From positions 248,001-312,000 of the forward strand of contig NZ_MZNT01000004.1 of the NCBI RefSeq assembly GCF_002042965.1: a stretch of DNA of 64,000 nt. Direction: 5' to 3'. Position numbers and translations under genes: made by a program. The notes beneath the pieces were generated by a model, which was given only the letters and a program-made list of their open reading frames with translations, was not told where the DNA came from and searched no databases. The number at the start of each line of letters is the position of its first letter. The stretch's first letter is position 1. This document shows, one piece after another, positions 34,340-43,993 of the stretch. This stretch comes from Paenibacillus sp. 32352. Lineage in GTDB: Bacteria; Bacillota; Bacilli; Paenibacillales; NBRC-103111.

Positions 34340-35445
34340 TAGCGACCCACTACTTTCTGCCCCGGCGTTAATCCTTTCAGGATCTCTACATCCGTTGGGG
34401 TTTGCTGGCCGATCTCGACATCCACTTCCTTCTTGTTCCCCTGCTCGTCAACAACCTGCACGTAATTGCGTCCGGAGTAGGAACGTAGCGTAGCGAGCGG
34501 GATCGTTACGGCATTTTCCTTGCGCGACGTAATGACGGATACGCTCAGGAACGTGCCGCGATTCAAGCCTTCAGGAAACGGATCCAGCTGCACTACCATA
34601 TAATTGTCTATGGAATCCGGCTTTTTCTGCTGGTTGTTTCCGTTCTGCCCGCCATAGTAACCGTTGTTGTTGTTATTATTATTATTATTCGTATCCGCAC
34701 TCGGATTAGGAAGCTGAATAACTTTTCCCTTGTGCTGACCGGCAGAGTTGATATCAACGATCGCCTCCATACCGACGGCGACCTTCTTCAAGTCTTCATT
34801 ATTCAAGCTTGCCACAACGGCCAGCTGCGTCAAATCCGCAATAGTGGCTATGGCATCGTAAGCTTTAGCCGTATCGCCTTTCTGAACATACACGGAAACG
34901 ATCGTTCCAGAGTAAGGAGCTGTCAGCTTCGCTTTCGCTATAGTGTTTTCCAGCTTGGTTAAATCCTCACGCTTTAACTCAAAATCAATTTTAGCCTTCT
35001 CGAGATCCTCTGCGCTCATTTCATCCGCTTTTCGCAAGGTCTCAATCATCGTAAGCTCATCCCTGCGGGTCTGAAGCCGCTTTTGCTTTAGCTGGCTTTC
35101 CTGCTCCGTCACATCGAGCTCGGCAATGACCTGTCCCTGCTCCACTTTGTCACCGCTTTTAACATAAACGGCTTTAATTCTGCGGCTTTCTTCATCGGTG
35201 AAATAAAGATCCTCTTCCTTCGTTCCCATCAGCTTGCCGGAGCCTCGAACCTTCGTCTCCAGCGTTTCGGTCTTCACGACATACTCCGGCTTCTTCGAAA
35301 GCTTCGGCGGAGTGACGGTAGGCAGCGTTTCCTCCTCCGCCTCCTTGGGAAGCAGCGAGCAGCCGGAGCTGACGGTCAATACGGCCGCCATGCACAATGC
35401 AAGAAGAGGTTTGGCCTTTCTATTATGTGTTAATAAATTTTCCAT
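34339..35445 (-). CDS. MacA/HlyD-like adaptor lipoprotein
   Basis: 368 aa from ATG 35445. Lipobox VSSGC at Cys29. Lipoyl half (RRIKAVYVKSGDKVEQGQVIAELDVTEQE), a short coiled-coil hairpin, second lipoyl half (KLTAPYSGTIVSVYVQKGDTAKAYDAI), barrel, and C-terminal VDVEIGQQTPTDVEILKGLTPGQKVV domain. A run of nine Asn followed by Gly/Asn/Gln lies near residues 250-275. The frame is open to 35493, but ATG 35445 puts the signal peptide at the N-terminus. It overlaps the end of the first ATPase gene by 23 bp. Confidence 0.87.
   Translation of the reverse strand: MENLLTHNRKAKPLLALCMAAVLTVSSGCSLLPKEAEEETLPTVTPPKLSKKPEYVVKTETLETKVRGSGKLMGTKEEDLYFTDEESRRIKAVYVKSGDKVEQGQVIAELDVTEQESQLKQKRLQTRRDELTMIETLRKADEMSAEDLEKAKIDFELKREDLTKLENTIAKAKLTAPYSGTIVSVYVQKGDTAKAYDAIATIADLTQLAVVASLNNEDLKKVAVGMEAIVDINSAGQHKGKVIQLPNPSADTNNNNNNNNNGYYGGQNGNNQQKKPDSIDNYMVVQLDPFPEGLNRGTFLSVSVITSRKENAVTIPLATLRSYSGRNYVQVVDEQGNKKEVDVEIGQQTPTDVEILKGLTPGQKVVGR
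34663..34695. repeat. Trinucleotide repeat coding polyasparagine
   Basis: About nine consecutive Asn codons (AAT/AAC) in the adaptor gene. Slippage would change tract length in frame. Confidence 0.8.
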
Positions 35446-36244
35446 CCACCATCTCAAATACACGGTCGGCAACCTCCATAATTGTTGGATCATGAGTTGT
35501 CATACATATGGTCACTTTCTCGGTTTGGATAATCTCCCGAAATACCGCCATGACCTGAGCCCCCATTTGCGAATCAAGCTCCGCCGTCGGCTCGTCGGCA
35601 AGCAGCAGGCTGGGCCTGTGGGCGATAGCTTTGGCTATAGCTACACGCTGTTGTTCACCGCCGGAAAGCTCAAAGGGTCTATGGTGCATCCGCTTACTTA
35701 ACCCGACCAGCTCCAGGCAGTGAGCCACACGCTGCTTCCATTCCGAACGCGGAACATCCGCCATTCGAAGCCCCAGCTCTACATTCTCCCAAGCGGAGAG
35801 AAGAGGCATCAGTGCAAACGACTGGAAAATAAATCCTATTTCCTTACGCCTTATTTGGGTCCGCTTGTCGTCGCTGCACAAGTGAAACGGATATTCCTTA
35901 AAGACGATCTCTCCCTTGTTCGGCTGATCCAGGCCTCCGATCAAATTCAACAGCGTCGTTTTACCCGAGCCGGAACGCCCTTTGAGCATGACGAGCTGCC
36001 TTTGATACAACGACATATGAATTCCCTTAAGCACATGCAGCTCCTGGCCTCCGACAGGAAAGGACCTTTCTACTCCTTGAACGGTCAATAACGGACTTGT
36101 ATGATCGACCGGTTCATCCGCTGCTGACGGACTATCCAGGATGTCAGATCCCTGCTGCGGCATAGTGGAAGGCACTTCGGCTCCCGCTTCCCCTTCCGCC
36201 GGTACAGGATGATTTTTGTTCTTTTGGCGAAGCCAACCAAGCAT
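35423..36244 (-). CDS. ABC transporter ATPase (MacB/LolD type)
   Basis: 273 aa from ATG 36244, which has AGGAGGG 5 bases upstream. Residues 1-50 are a polar, Pro/Ser/Glu-rich extension. Walker A GRSGSGKT at 89-96, Q-loop [13 protein letters not shown], signature [12 protein letters not shown], Walker [14 protein letters not shown] and switch THD follow. It is first in the operon and is the second ATPase for one FtsX permease. The two ATPases are divergent in sequence, so they may pair as a heterodimer; inference. Confidence 0.9.
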   Translation of the reverse strand: MLGWLRQKNKNHPVPAEGEAGAEVPSTMPQQGSDILDSPSAADEPVDHTSPLLTVQGVERSFPVGGQELHVLKGIHMSLYQRQLVMLKGRSGSGKTTLLNLIGGLDQPNKGEIVFKEYPFHLCSDDKRTQIRRKEIGFIFQSFALMPLLSAWENVELGLRMADVPRSEWKQRVAHCLELVGLSKRMHHRPFELSGGEQQRVAIAKAIAHRPSLLLADEPTAELDSQMGAQVMAVFREIIQTEKVTICMTTHDPTIMEVADRVFEMVDGKFINT

Positions 36245-36306
36245 TTCGACCCTCCTAGCTGTTCTGGACAATCATTCTATGTATCTAGCAAAACCAGTAC
36301 TTCCAA

Positions 36307-36339
36307 ATTATAGACGAGGGATACAGCAAAAAAGTTACA
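36307..36339 (-). promoter_or_regulatory. Promoter of the FtsX-exporter operon, ECF-like elements
   Basis: Minus strand TGTAAC (36339-36334), 17 bp, then CGTC (36316-36313), resembling the B. subtilis SigX consensus TGTAAC-N17-CGWC. It is immediately followed by TATAAT (36312-36307), which could also serve SigA. Confidence 0.5.
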
Positions 36340-36527
36340 AATTGTCTTCAAAAAAGTTCTCATTTTATCCAATTCCGGAATCCGGATCCAGTCATAGCAA
36401 GGCTTCCTGTGGTTTGTGCTGGGGAAAACTTGAAGCCAGATCAACGATATCTTCCTCCGGCATCCTATCTTTCTATTCAAAAGGATTGATAGCCGCATGC
36501 TATCTTTGCTAGAATTGTAACCTCTCC

Positions 36528-36559
36528 GTAACCAATGGAAAAATCAGGTCCGTTATAAT
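36528..36559 (+). promoter_or_regulatory. Divergent promoter with the same element order
   Basis: GTAAC (36528-36532), 21 bp to TATAAT (36554-36559), with CGT directly before TATAAT. The GTAAC-to-TATAAT distance is exactly that of the divergent promoter at 36307-36339. Another TGTAAC lies at 36516-36521. Confidence 0.4.
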
Positions 36560-36606
36560 GACTATAGGATTTACATCAATCCATAATCATCCAGGAGGTA
36601 CTTGCA

Positions 36607-38328
36607 ATGAAAACGCCTTTTAAACTATTATCATTAGGCATCGCAGGATGCTGCTTGTTCGGTTCATACACAAGTCACACGCTTGCCGCAGCTCTTCCGG
36701 CCACCGGCGCCATCACCGCAGTTCCTGTTGCCGCACTCATTTCCGATTCACAAATTCAAGTCAACACCAAAGCGGACAAAGAACAATCGGATGAAATCAC
36801 AGCAAGCTTGAACTTGCCGGTGATTAGCGGGTTAAAGGATACGGCCTATCAAACCAGGATGAACAGCCAAATCGCCGAAACGGCAGCCAAAGACCTGGAA
36901 GCAATAAGAACGCAGGCTAAGGAAGGGGCTGAACAGGCGAAACAGAACGGCTACGAATTCAGACCCTATTCCCTGGATGTCAGCTACGAGGTCATGACCA
37001 ATGCCAACCATACCCTTTCGATCAAAGTGACCAGCTACCTCTATACAGGGGGAGCACACGGCATGTCTCGCATTGACACCTATAACGTAGCAGACCGCGA
37101 TCAAGCTGCCGCCATTTCACTAAGTGACCTGTTTGGTTCCAGTTACAAAGATGTAATTAATAAACATATTAAAGAAGAAATTACCAAAAATCCAGAACAA
37201 TATTTCCCCGATGCATTCCAAAGCATCAGTGACGATCAAATCTTTTACTTGAAGGACGGAAAGGCCTATATCGTGTTCAGTGAATATGAAATCGCTCCTT
37301 ACGCAGCAGGCAGTCCGGAGTTTGCCGTTTCTATTCCTGGTGCAAGCTCGAACCAAGGAGCGGTTCAAGTAACCTCCACTCCGGCCCAACAACAGTCCGA
37401 TCAATTAAAGGTGGACATGGATGTCCCTGTTATTAGCGGAATGAAGGATACGAAATACCAGGCCGAGCTTAATGACCTGATAGCAAGTCATGCCGCTAAG
37501 GATTTGGAGAGCATGAAGGAGCAGTCCCAAAAGGATACTGAGGAAGCCAAGAAGGCTGGGCTTGACCCGCGGCCTTATGAGCTGATGATTCAATACAAGG
37601 TCAAATCGGATGGAAGCAACGGCAGCGATCATCGCCTGTCTATTCAAATGATTACCTACACCTACACTGGCGGCGCGCATGGAGCGACGCGAATCGATAA
37701 CTACAACGTCATCAATAGCGATCCGGCGGAAAAATTGGAGCTCAGCTCCCTGTTCGGAGAGCATTTCAAAGAAACGATTAACAAGCAGATTGAAGCGGAA
37801 ATCGCCAAGCAGCCGGAAAAATATTTCGAGGATGGCTTTAAAGGAATCTCGGATTCGCAATCCTTCTATATCGAACAAGGGGATGCCGTCATTGTGTTCA
37901 GCCAGTATGAAATCGCTCCTTATTCTTCCGGATCACCGGAGTTCCGAATCGCCATTCCAAAAGATTCATACGGCAAGGAAGAAGCCAAGCCGGCCAAGCT
38001 CATGGTGAACGGTCAGGAGCTCCCGTTGTTAACGGACGAGAACGGTACAGCCTTCGCCCCTCTGCGCGCTGTCGCTGAAGACCTGGGCTTCAAGCTGCAA
38101 TGGAATGCGGAGAAAATGCAGGCTGAAATAAATAAGGGCGCACAATGGACAGCGGTTACCGTCGGTAAAGACGCTTATACCTATAACAAAATGGCCCCCA
38201 TACAACTGGGCGCCGCGCCTTTTATCAATGAGGAAGGGTCCTTATATGTTCCCGTTTCCTTCTTCGATCGAATTCTTAAAGCCGAGGTCTCAACCGAAGC
38301 GGATACGCTGACCATCGGGCTAAAATAA
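36607..38328 (+). CDS. Secreted tandem RsiV-like (DUF4163/DUF3298) protein with CuAO-N domain
   Basis: 573 aa with signal peptide (1-28). Two homologous copies (~60-245 and ~262-455) each read LPVISG(L/M)KDT-x-YQ...(L)SI...YTGGAHG...IDxYNV...F-x-x-x-(I/V)-N-K...YF-x-D-(A/G)F-x-x-IS-D...EIAPY-x-x-GSPEF. YTGGAHG falls at 146-152 and 353-359. This is the DUF4163-DUF3298 unit of RsiV (lysozyme-sensing anti-sigma factor) and PdaC. The last ~100 residues (LMVNGQELPLLTDENGTAFAPLRAVAEDLG) are a copper amine oxidase N-like domain. No sigma-binding segment or transmembrane helix follows the signal. AGGAGGT precedes the start. Confidence 0.85.
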   Translation: MKTPFKLLSLGIAGCCLFGSYTSHTLAAALPATGAITAVPVAALISDSQIQVNTKADKEQSDEITASLNLPVISGLKDTAYQTRMNSQIAETAAKDLEAIRTQAKEGAEQAKQNGYEFRPYSLDVSYEVMTNANHTLSIKVTSYLYTGGAHGMSRIDTYNVADRDQAAAISLSDLFGSSYKDVINKHIKEEITKNPEQYFPDAFQSISDDQIFYLKDGKAYIVFSEYEIAPYAAGSPEFAVSIPGASSNQGAVQVTSTPAQQQSDQLKVDMDVPVISGMKDTKYQAELNDLIASHAAKDLESMKEQSQKDTEEAKKAGLDPRPYELMIQYKVKSDGSNGSDHRLSIQMITYTYTGGAHGATRIDNYNVINSDPAEKLELSSLFGEHFKETINKQIEAEIAKQPEKYFEDGFKGISDSQSFYIEQGDAVIVFSQYEIAPYSSGSPEFRIAIPKDSYGKEEAKPAKLMVNGQELPLLTDENGTAFAPLRAVAEDLGFKLQWNAEKMQAEINKGAQWTAVTVGKDAYTYNKMAPIQLGAAPFINEEGSLYVPVSFFDRILKAEVSTEADTLTIGLK

Positions 38329-38405
38329 TAGGAGAACCTCTATAATACGAGGCATGAGTTGTGAGCCTGATATTGGGGTGAACCTCAATCCTATAAACGT
38401 AACAA

Positions 38406-38433
38406 AAAACCTTCCCTGCCCTGGGAAGGTTTT
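38406..38433. terminator. Bidirectional terminator
   Basis: AAAACCTTCCC / GGGAAGGTTTT stem between the RsiV-like gene and convergent dnaD. T runs lie on both strands. Confidence 0.85.
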
Positions 38434-38456
38434 GTATATTCCAATATGCCTTTCAA

Positions 38457-39122
38457 CTAACGCATGGAACGAAACCTCTGGGAGTGCTCCCGTGCCTGCT
38501 CTACGGTTGTAATGCGATTGCGGCTCCATTCCAGTAAAATCCGGTCAATGTATCTGAAATGCACTTTCCCTGCAAATACAGCTTCCTTCAAGCCCGCCAG
38601 AATCAATTCCTCCGGGTAACTGTCTTTATCAATCCACCCTGTAATCGACTCCAGCTCCATAGGGGTCAAAGGACGGCCGAATTCTTTCTCGAAGATGGAA
38701 AATATATCTTTGCGGGCTTCCGGCTCCGCCTGCTTCTTATTCTTCTGCATCTCTTCATACCAGCAGATCGCTAGACGCTCCAGCAGCGGACTGAAATTGT
38801 ACTTTTCATATTGAACGCCGCTGACAGGATCCACGCTATCGTCGATGGAAATCAGTCCTTCCTTCAGCAGCTTTTGCAATGCCGCAATGACTTTCTCGCC
38901 GGGAACCGTCATCCGGGCCTGGAGCTCTTCAAGTGTTGGGAAATCCTTGCGCTCCCTTTCCATGAATGCCATCACATGAATCATAAGCATGACCTCAACC
39001 TCAGTCAGCTTCCACTCATGGTAATATTTTAACAGAAGATACGGAATTCCTACGCTGCCTTCCCGCCAGCCGGCCGCAAATGCCGCAAGCAGTTCCGTGT
39101 TTTCCTTACTTTGCTGTTTCAT
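38457..39122 (-). CDS. dnaD: DnaD primosome component
   Basis: 221 aa. An N-terminal winged-helix domain (IPYLLLKYYHEWKLTEVEVMLMIHVMAFMERERKDFPTLEELQARM) and a C-terminal DnaD/DDBH2 domain (IFSIFEKEFGRPLTPMELESITGWIDK...YIDRILLEW) match DnaD. It loads the replicative helicase with DnaB and DnaI during chromosome replication initiation. ATG 39122 follows GAGGTGA. Located downstream of asnS as in Bacillus, but nth, the usual next gene, is not adjacent here. Confidence 0.93.
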   Translation of the reverse strand: MKQQSKENTELLAAFAAGWREGSVGIPYLLLKYYHEWKLTEVEVMLMIHVMAFMERERKDFPTLEELQARMTVPGEKVIAALQKLLKEGLISIDDSVDPVSGVQYEKYNFSPLLERLAICWYEEMQKNKKQAEPEARKDIFSIFEKEFGRPLTPMELESITGWIDKDSYPEELILAGLKEAVFAGKVHFRYIDRILLEWSRNRITTVEQAREHSQRFRSMR

Positions 39123-39268
39123 CCGATCACCTCTCCTTGCCAAAAACACGTATCCGTTCTTCAACTATTGTACCGGAAGGAAAGCGAGAAAGTGAAGCGT
39201 CCCGCATCGGAACCGCCTCACTCTCCCATACTTGATCCTATATCCGATTCTAACTCAAGACTTCTGCA

Positions 39269-40567
39269 TTATGGGTACAAACGGTACAACAGCCTTGGAA
39301 AAGGAATCGTCTCACGCACGTGATCCAATCCGCAAATCCAGGCAACGGTCCGCTCCAGTCCCAGCCCGAATCCCGAATGCGGCACCGATCCGTACTTCCG
39401 CAAATCCAGATACCATTGATAGGCTTCCTTGGACAGCTGATGCTCCGTGAACCGCTCTTCCATCAGATCGGGATCGTCGATACGCTGACTGCCCCCGATA
39501 ATTTCGCCATAACCCTCCGGAGCGATCATATCGGCGCAGAGCACGACCTCCGGACGGTTCGGATCCGGCTTCATATAGAACGCCTTAATCTCCGTAGGAT
39601 AGTGGGTGATAAAGACCGGCTTATCATACTTCTCTGCGATAGCAGTTTCATGAGGAGCGCCGAAGTCTTCTCCCCACTCAATTTCATGTCCGTTAGCTTT
39701 GAGGAATTGGACGGCCTCGTCATAGGTAATCCGGGGAAACGGCTCTTGAATGTTCCGGAGCTTCGACGTATCCCGCTCCAGGACTTCCAGTTCCTTGCCG
39801 CAATTCTCCAGTGCGGACTGAACAATATGCGATACGAATTGCTCCTGGACCTCCAGATTTTCTTCATGCGTAACAAAAGCCATCTCGGGCTCAATCATCC
39901 AGAACTCGATCAGATGGCGTCTTGTCTTCGATTTCTCAGCCCGGAAGGTAGGACCAAAGGAATAAACGCGCCCTAGCGCCATGGCAGCCGCTTCCATGTA
40001 GAGCTGACCGCTCTGCGTCAGGAAAGCATCCTCATCAAAATATTTCGTATGAAACAGGTTCGTCGTTCCTTCGCATGATGATGGCGTCAAGATAGGAGGA
40101 TCGACCAGATGAAAGCCCCGTTCGTCAAAAAACTGCTGGATTGCGCGGATAATTTGCGCGCGTATGACGAGAATCGCCCGCTGCCGCGGCGAACGAATCC
40201 ACAAATGACGGTGATCCATTAAGTAATCGACACCATGCTCTTTAGGAGTTATCGGATAATCAGTGGACACCTGGATAATTTCAATTCCGGTCACCGTCAG
40301 CTCGTAGCCGCTCTTGCTGCGGGTATCCTCCCGTACCGTCCCGGTCACATACAGCGAGCTTTCTTGCGTCAGCTTGCCAGCCGTTTCCCAGACCTCCTCA
40401 GGCACTTCGCTCTTAACGACTACCGCCTGTATAAACCCCGAGCCGTCACGCAGCTGCAAAAACTGGATTTTACCGCTTGAACGCTTATTATGCAGCCAGC
40501 AGCCGATCGTCACTGTACCATCTTTATGCTGATCGACATCACGAATCATGGACAAATTTCGGCTCAT
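39269..40567 (-). CDS. asnS: Asparagine--tRNA ligase
   Basis: 432 aa class IIb synthetase. An N-terminal OB-fold anticodon domain ([32 protein letters not shown]) is followed by motif 2 ([24 protein letters not shown]) and motif 3 ([15 protein letters not shown]). Asn rather than Asp specificity is inferred from similarity to bacillary AsnS and from the dnaD context. Start taken at ATG 40567; another in-frame ATG lies 12 bases upstream, immediately after AGGAAGG. 40 bp after ackA, likely in the same transcript. Confidence 0.93.
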   Translation of the reverse strand: MSRNLSMIRDVDQHKDGTVTIGCWLHNKRSSGKIQFLQLRDGSGFIQAVVVKSEVPEEVWETAGKLTQESSLYVTGTVREDTRSKSGYELTVTGIEIIQVSTDYPITPKEHGVDYLMDHRHLWIRSPRQRAILVIRAQIIRAIQQFFDERGFHLVDPPILTPSSCEGTTNLFHTKYFDEDAFLTQSGQLYMEAAAMALGRVYSFGPTFRAEKSKTRRHLIEFWMIEPEMAFVTHEENLEVQEQFVSHIVQSALENCGKELEVLERDTSKLRNIQEPFPRITYDEAVQFLKANGHEIEWGEDFGAPHETAIAEKYDKPVFITHYPTEIKAFYMKPDPNRPEVVLCADMIAPEGYGEIIGGSQRIDDPDLMEERFTEHQLSKEAYQWYLDLRKYGSVPHSGFGLGLERTVAWICGLDHVRETIPFPRLLYRLYP

Positions 40568-40607
40568 CCAATGGATCATCCTTCCTACATACAGAATCGT
40601 TATTTCA

Positions 40608-41822
40608 TTATACTACATTTCTGCTATTTAACAGGAGCTGGTGCGTATCGCGGGCAATAACCAGCTCTTCGTTCGTCGGAATTACAAGAACCTGTACCCT
40701 GGATTGCTCGGTAGAGATGATGCGCTCTTCATTGGAACGCTGCTCATTAGCCTTCTCATCCAGCTCCAGTCCGAGGAACGTCAAATTGCGGCATACAGCC
40801 TGACGCAGTGCAGCCGAATTTTCACCGACTCCGGCCGTGAATACCAATACATCCACTCCGTTCATAGCCGCTGCGTATGAACCGATGTATTTTCTTAACC
40901 GGTACTCATACATATCGAAGGCGAGCGAAGCGTTGCGGTCGCCTTCCTTCATAGCATCCAGTATTTCCCGCATATCGCTGCTGATACCCGAGATGGCCAT
41001 AAGTCCGCTATGTTTGTTCAGCATCGAATTGACTTCGCTCAGCGTCAAGTCCTCTTTTCCCATTGCAAAAGGAACGATCGCCGGATCAATATCACCGCTG
41101 CGTGTTCCCATCATCAATCCTTCCAGAGGTGTCAGACCCATGCTCGTATCGAAGGATCTTCCGTTCAATACGGCGGTGCAGCTGGCCCCGTTACCGATAT
41201 GGCAGGAGATCAGCTTCAGCTGCTCAAGCGGCTTTTGCACCAGCTCGGCGGCTCTTTCGCTTACATAAGCGTGGGAGATGCCATGGAAGCCGTATCTGCG
41301 GATTTTATGCTTTTTATATAGCACCATAGGGATTGGATACAAATAAGAGCCCCTCGGCATCGTCTGATGAAACGCCGTATCGAAAGCGACCACTTGAGTC
41401 ACCTCCGGCATATTCGCTTCCACCGCATTGATGCCGAGCATATGCGCCGGATTATGCAGCGGTGCCAGATCGAACAGATTGCGAATTTCTCGTTTCACAT
41501 TCTCATCGACAATCACTGAGCCTGTGAACGATTCTCCGCCATGAACAACCCTGTGTCCAACGGCCTGAATCTCCTGAATGGATTCTAGAACGCCGTACTT
41601 GGGATGCGCAATCATCTCAAGCACCTTGCGGATGGCAGTCGTATGCTCCAAGATTTCCGATACTTCACGTACCTCCGAGCTGCCTGCGGGCTCGTAGCAC
41701 ACAATAGCGGAATCCATTCCTATGCGTTCTACTTTGCCCTTGGCAAGAACCTCTTCATTCTCCATATTATACAGCTGGAATTTAAGCGAGGAGCTGCCTG
41801 CATTGATTACGAGGATCTTCAT
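40608..41822 (-). CDS. ackA: Acetate kinase
   Basis: 404 aa. ASKHA-fold motifs: [13 protein letters not shown] at the N-terminus, [11 protein letters not shown] (substrate Arg and His), [13 protein letters not shown], and [14 protein letters not shown] near the end. It converts acetyl phosphate and ADP to acetate and ATP. Its ATG overlaps the stop of the dehydrogenase gene (ATGA-type, 4 bp), so the two are translated together. AAGGATGGTG serves as ribosome binding site. Confidence 0.96.
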   Translation of the reverse strand: MKILVINAGSSSLKFQLYNMENEEVLAKGKVERIGMDSAIVCYEPAGSSEVREVSEILEHTTAIRKVLEMIAHPKYGVLESIQEIQAVGHRVVHGGESFTGSVIVDENVKREIRNLFDLAPLHNPAHMLGINAVEANMPEVTQVVAFDTAFHQTMPRGSYLYPIPMVLYKKHKIRRYGFHGISHAYVSERAAELVQKPLEQLKLISCHIGNGASCTAVLNGRSFDTSMGLTPLEGLMMGTRSGDIDPAIVPFAMGKEDLTLSEVNSMLNKHSGLMAISGISSDMREILDAMKEGDRNASLAFDMYEYRLRKYIGSYAAAMNGVDVLVFTAGVGENSAALRQAVCRNLTFLGLELDEKANEQRSNEERIISTEQSRVQVLVIPTNEELVIARDTHQLLLNSRNVV

Positions 41823-42691
41823 AGACGGTCACCATCCTTATCATAACGGAAGAAGCCTTGTCCTGTCTTTACTCCAAGCTGGCCTGCGCGTACCATTTGC
41901 TTTAGAATCACGGCAGGACGGTATTTAACATCACCGAATTCCCTGAACATCCGTTCCATGGCTACCAGCAGAGCGTCCAAGCCCATTCGATCCGCTGTTT
42001 CGAGCGGCCCGTAATGGAAATCGTAACCCATTCGCATCGCCGTATCAATATCCTCTGCACTCGCTACCCGTTCCGACAGCGTATGCATGGCTTCATTAAT
42101 TAAAACGCAAATCAGCCTGGTCGTGACAAAACCCGGCGATTCATAGACCTGAATCCCCGTTCTTTGGATCGTATTTTCAACAAATTGCTTCGTAAACGAA
42201 AACGTTTCTTCCGACGTTTTCAATCCTCTAATAATTTCCACCAAACGAATTTTTGATACAGGGTGTAGAAAATGGATGCCAATGACTCGATCCGGGCGCT
42301 TCGTGGCGGCGGCGATTTCCGTTAAGCTTAGCGTGGACGTGTTGCTCGCCAATATAGTCGATGATGGACATATGTCGTCCAAGCGCTGGAACAGCTCTTT
42401 CTTTTGCTCCAAATCCTCACTGATCGATTCGATAACCAGGTCGCAATCCGCAAGACTGTACATGACGGTATCTTTATGAATTCTGGATAAAACAAGCTTT
42501 TTTTCTGCTGTGGTGATAGCCCATTTCTCCAGCTGTCTATCAAGGCTCAGTTCAATCTGCTCCAAAGCCTGCTCCAGCTTCTCGTATGTACGGTCAATTA
42601 ATAGTACATCCATTCCTTGTGCTGCCAGCATCTCAGCGATGCCTTGGCCCATTGTACCGGCACCGATAACTCCGACTTTGCTGCAATGCAT
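41819..42691 (-). CDS. 3-hydroxyacyl-CoA (3-hydroxybutyryl-CoA) dehydrogenase
   Basis: 290 aa. NAD-binding GVIGAGTMGQGIAEMLAAQG at the N-terminus, SNTSTLSLTEIA, and GIHFLHPVSKIRLVEII with the catalytic His-Glu pair. The C-terminal domain (GYDFHYGPLETADRMGLD) is the usual helical dimer module. It oxidises L-3-hydroxyacyl-CoA, or acts in reverse in butyrate-type fermentation. The 4-bp overlap with ackA suggests a link to acyl-CoA or fermentative flux. hbd/mmgB/paaH cannot be separated without a tree. Confidence 0.88.
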   Translation of the reverse strand: MHCSKVGVIGAGTMGQGIAEMLAAQGMDVLLIDRTYEKLEQALEQIELSLDRQLEKWAITTAEKKLVLSRIHKDTVMYSLADCDLVIESISEDLEQKKELFQRLDDICPSSTILASNTSTLSLTEIAAATKRPDRVIGIHFLHPVSKIRLVEIIRGLKTSEETFSFTKQFVENTIQRTGIQVYESPGFVTTRLICVLINEAMHTLSERVASAEDIDTAMRMGYDFHYGPLETADRMGLDALLVAMERMFREFGDVKYRPAVILKQMVRAGQLGVKTGQGFFRYDKDGDRL

Positions 42692-42876
42692 GCCGTTCCC
42701 CCCTTAACCGCTTTCATTCGCAATATTTCATTATAAACCAGTGGTTAATTAAGACAGGCCGCTTAACCTGCTTGAGCTTATTATACACCCCTGAAAGCCC
42801 AAATGAAAAAACTTCTTGTGGCATTGTTGTGAAGTGCTGGCATACCGTACAGCCCCCTTGGGGCACACAACAAATA

Positions 42877-42906
42877 AGCCCTGCGCCGCGGCTGCAGCAC
42901 AGGACT
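42877..42906 (-). terminator. Hairpin after the oxidoreductase gene
   Basis: On the minus strand AGUCCUGUGC pairs with GCGCAGGGCU, all ten positions when wobbles are allowed. Only a short T-rich tail follows, so it is a moderate candidate. Confidence 0.5.
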
Positions 42907-42926
42907 CGAACATTCCCTTTGATTAT

Positions 42927-43946
42927 TTAAAGGCTTATTACTTTCTTTGTATCTTGCGAGGCAAAAGCAGCCAAAATCACATTCAGCGACTTCAGGCCTT
43001 CCTCTCCGGAGATGCTTGGAGGCGTATTTGTCGTAATGCAGCGAACGAACTCATCGATAACGCCGCTGGCCGTCTGCTTCTCATTAGTAGCCATGGCGCC
43101 TACCTTGTATTTCTCGACGGAGCCGTTGCGCAGCTCGACAATGACCTGATCATCCGCATGAGTGCCGATTTTCATAACCCCGTTCTCGCACCACAATGTC
43201 GTGCTGTTATCGCCGCCCTTGTAATAAGTCCAGCTGGCCACCAGCGTTCCTATCGTGCCGCTTTTCATCCGAAGCACGCAGGTCGCATTATCGTCCACAT
43301 CGGTATCTTCCTTATGGAGAGTGCTGACGAAAGCAGCCACTTCCGCCACTTCATCCTCGAGCAGCCAGCGGATCAGATCGGATTTATGAACGCCCAGGTC
43401 GCCCATAGCCCCCATGATCGCCTCTTCCTTGCGGAAAAACCAGCTCTCCTTGCCATCCACGCTCCAGCCTTCAGGACCCGGATGACCGAAGGCGGTGCGG
43501 AATGTGAGCACCTTGCCCAGCTTGCCTGACTGCAGAATTTCTTTAGCCTTCATATGAGGCGGCATCAGGCGTTGATTATGGCCTACCATCAGGTAAACCC
43601 CGTTGTTCCGCGCCGCTTCGATCATGGCCAAGCCTTCCTCTTCGGAGACGGCCATCGGCTTTTCTACCAGGACATGGGCTCCAGCTTTCGCCGCTGCAAT
43701 AGAGACAGGAGCATGGAGTGCATTCGGTGTACATACGCTGACTGCATCCGGCTTGATTTCATTAAGCATTTCATTGTAATCGGTATAGGCTTTAGCGCCA
43801 TGCTTCTCAGCAAATTTGTCCGCCCGTTCCTTGATAATATCAACAAAGGCAACCAGCTCAACATTCGGATTCGCCTCATATTCCGGAATATGTCTACGCT
43901 CGGAAATCGCGCCGCAGCCTACTACGGCAACTCTCAATTTACTCAT
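42927..43946 (-). CDS. Gfo/Idh/MocA family oxidoreductase
   Basis: 339 aa. N-terminal Rossmann domain (KLRVAVVGCGAISERRHIPEYEANPNVELVAFVD), then VCTPNALHAP and the hallmark HVLVEKPMA with the catalytic Lys. The C-terminal alpha/beta domain follows (AFGHPGPEGWSVDGKESWFFRKEEAIMGAMGDLGVHKSDLIRWLL). Probably an NAD(P)-dependent sugar or inositol dehydrogenase. ATG 43946 has AAGGAG 11 bases upstream; the frame extends to 44093. Paired with the isomerase gene 47 bp upstream and divergent from an AraC regulator. Confidence 0.9.
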   Translation of the reverse strand: MSKLRVAVVGCGAISERRHIPEYEANPNVELVAFVDIIKERADKFAEKHGAKAYTDYNEMLNEIKPDAVSVCTPNALHAPVSIAAAKAGAHVLVEKPMAVSEEEGLAMIEAARNNGVYLMVGHNQRLMPPHMKAKEILQSGKLGKVLTFRTAFGHPGPEGWSVDGKESWFFRKEEAIMGAMGDLGVHKSDLIRWLLEDEVAEVAAFVSTLHKEDTDVDDNATCVLRMKSGTIGTLVASWTYYKGGDNSTTLWCENGVMKIGTHADDQVIVELRNGSVEKYKVGAMATNEKQTASGVIDEFVRCITTNTPPSISGEEGLKSLNVILAAFASQDTKKVISL

Positions 43947-43993
43947 GATCGATCTTGCTCCTTCGAATTTAGAATGGGAGAAATGGTTCATTA

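Noticed and set aside
34663..34695. Short tandem repeats taken as a CRISPR-like or phase-variation element
   Set aside because: Plain Asn codon repeats in frame. Length change would not switch the gene off, and there are no spacers.
42190..42210. cre-like sequence inside the 3-hydroxyacyl-CoA dehydrogenase gene
   Set aside because: At least three mismatches at fixed positions and a location deep in coding sequence.
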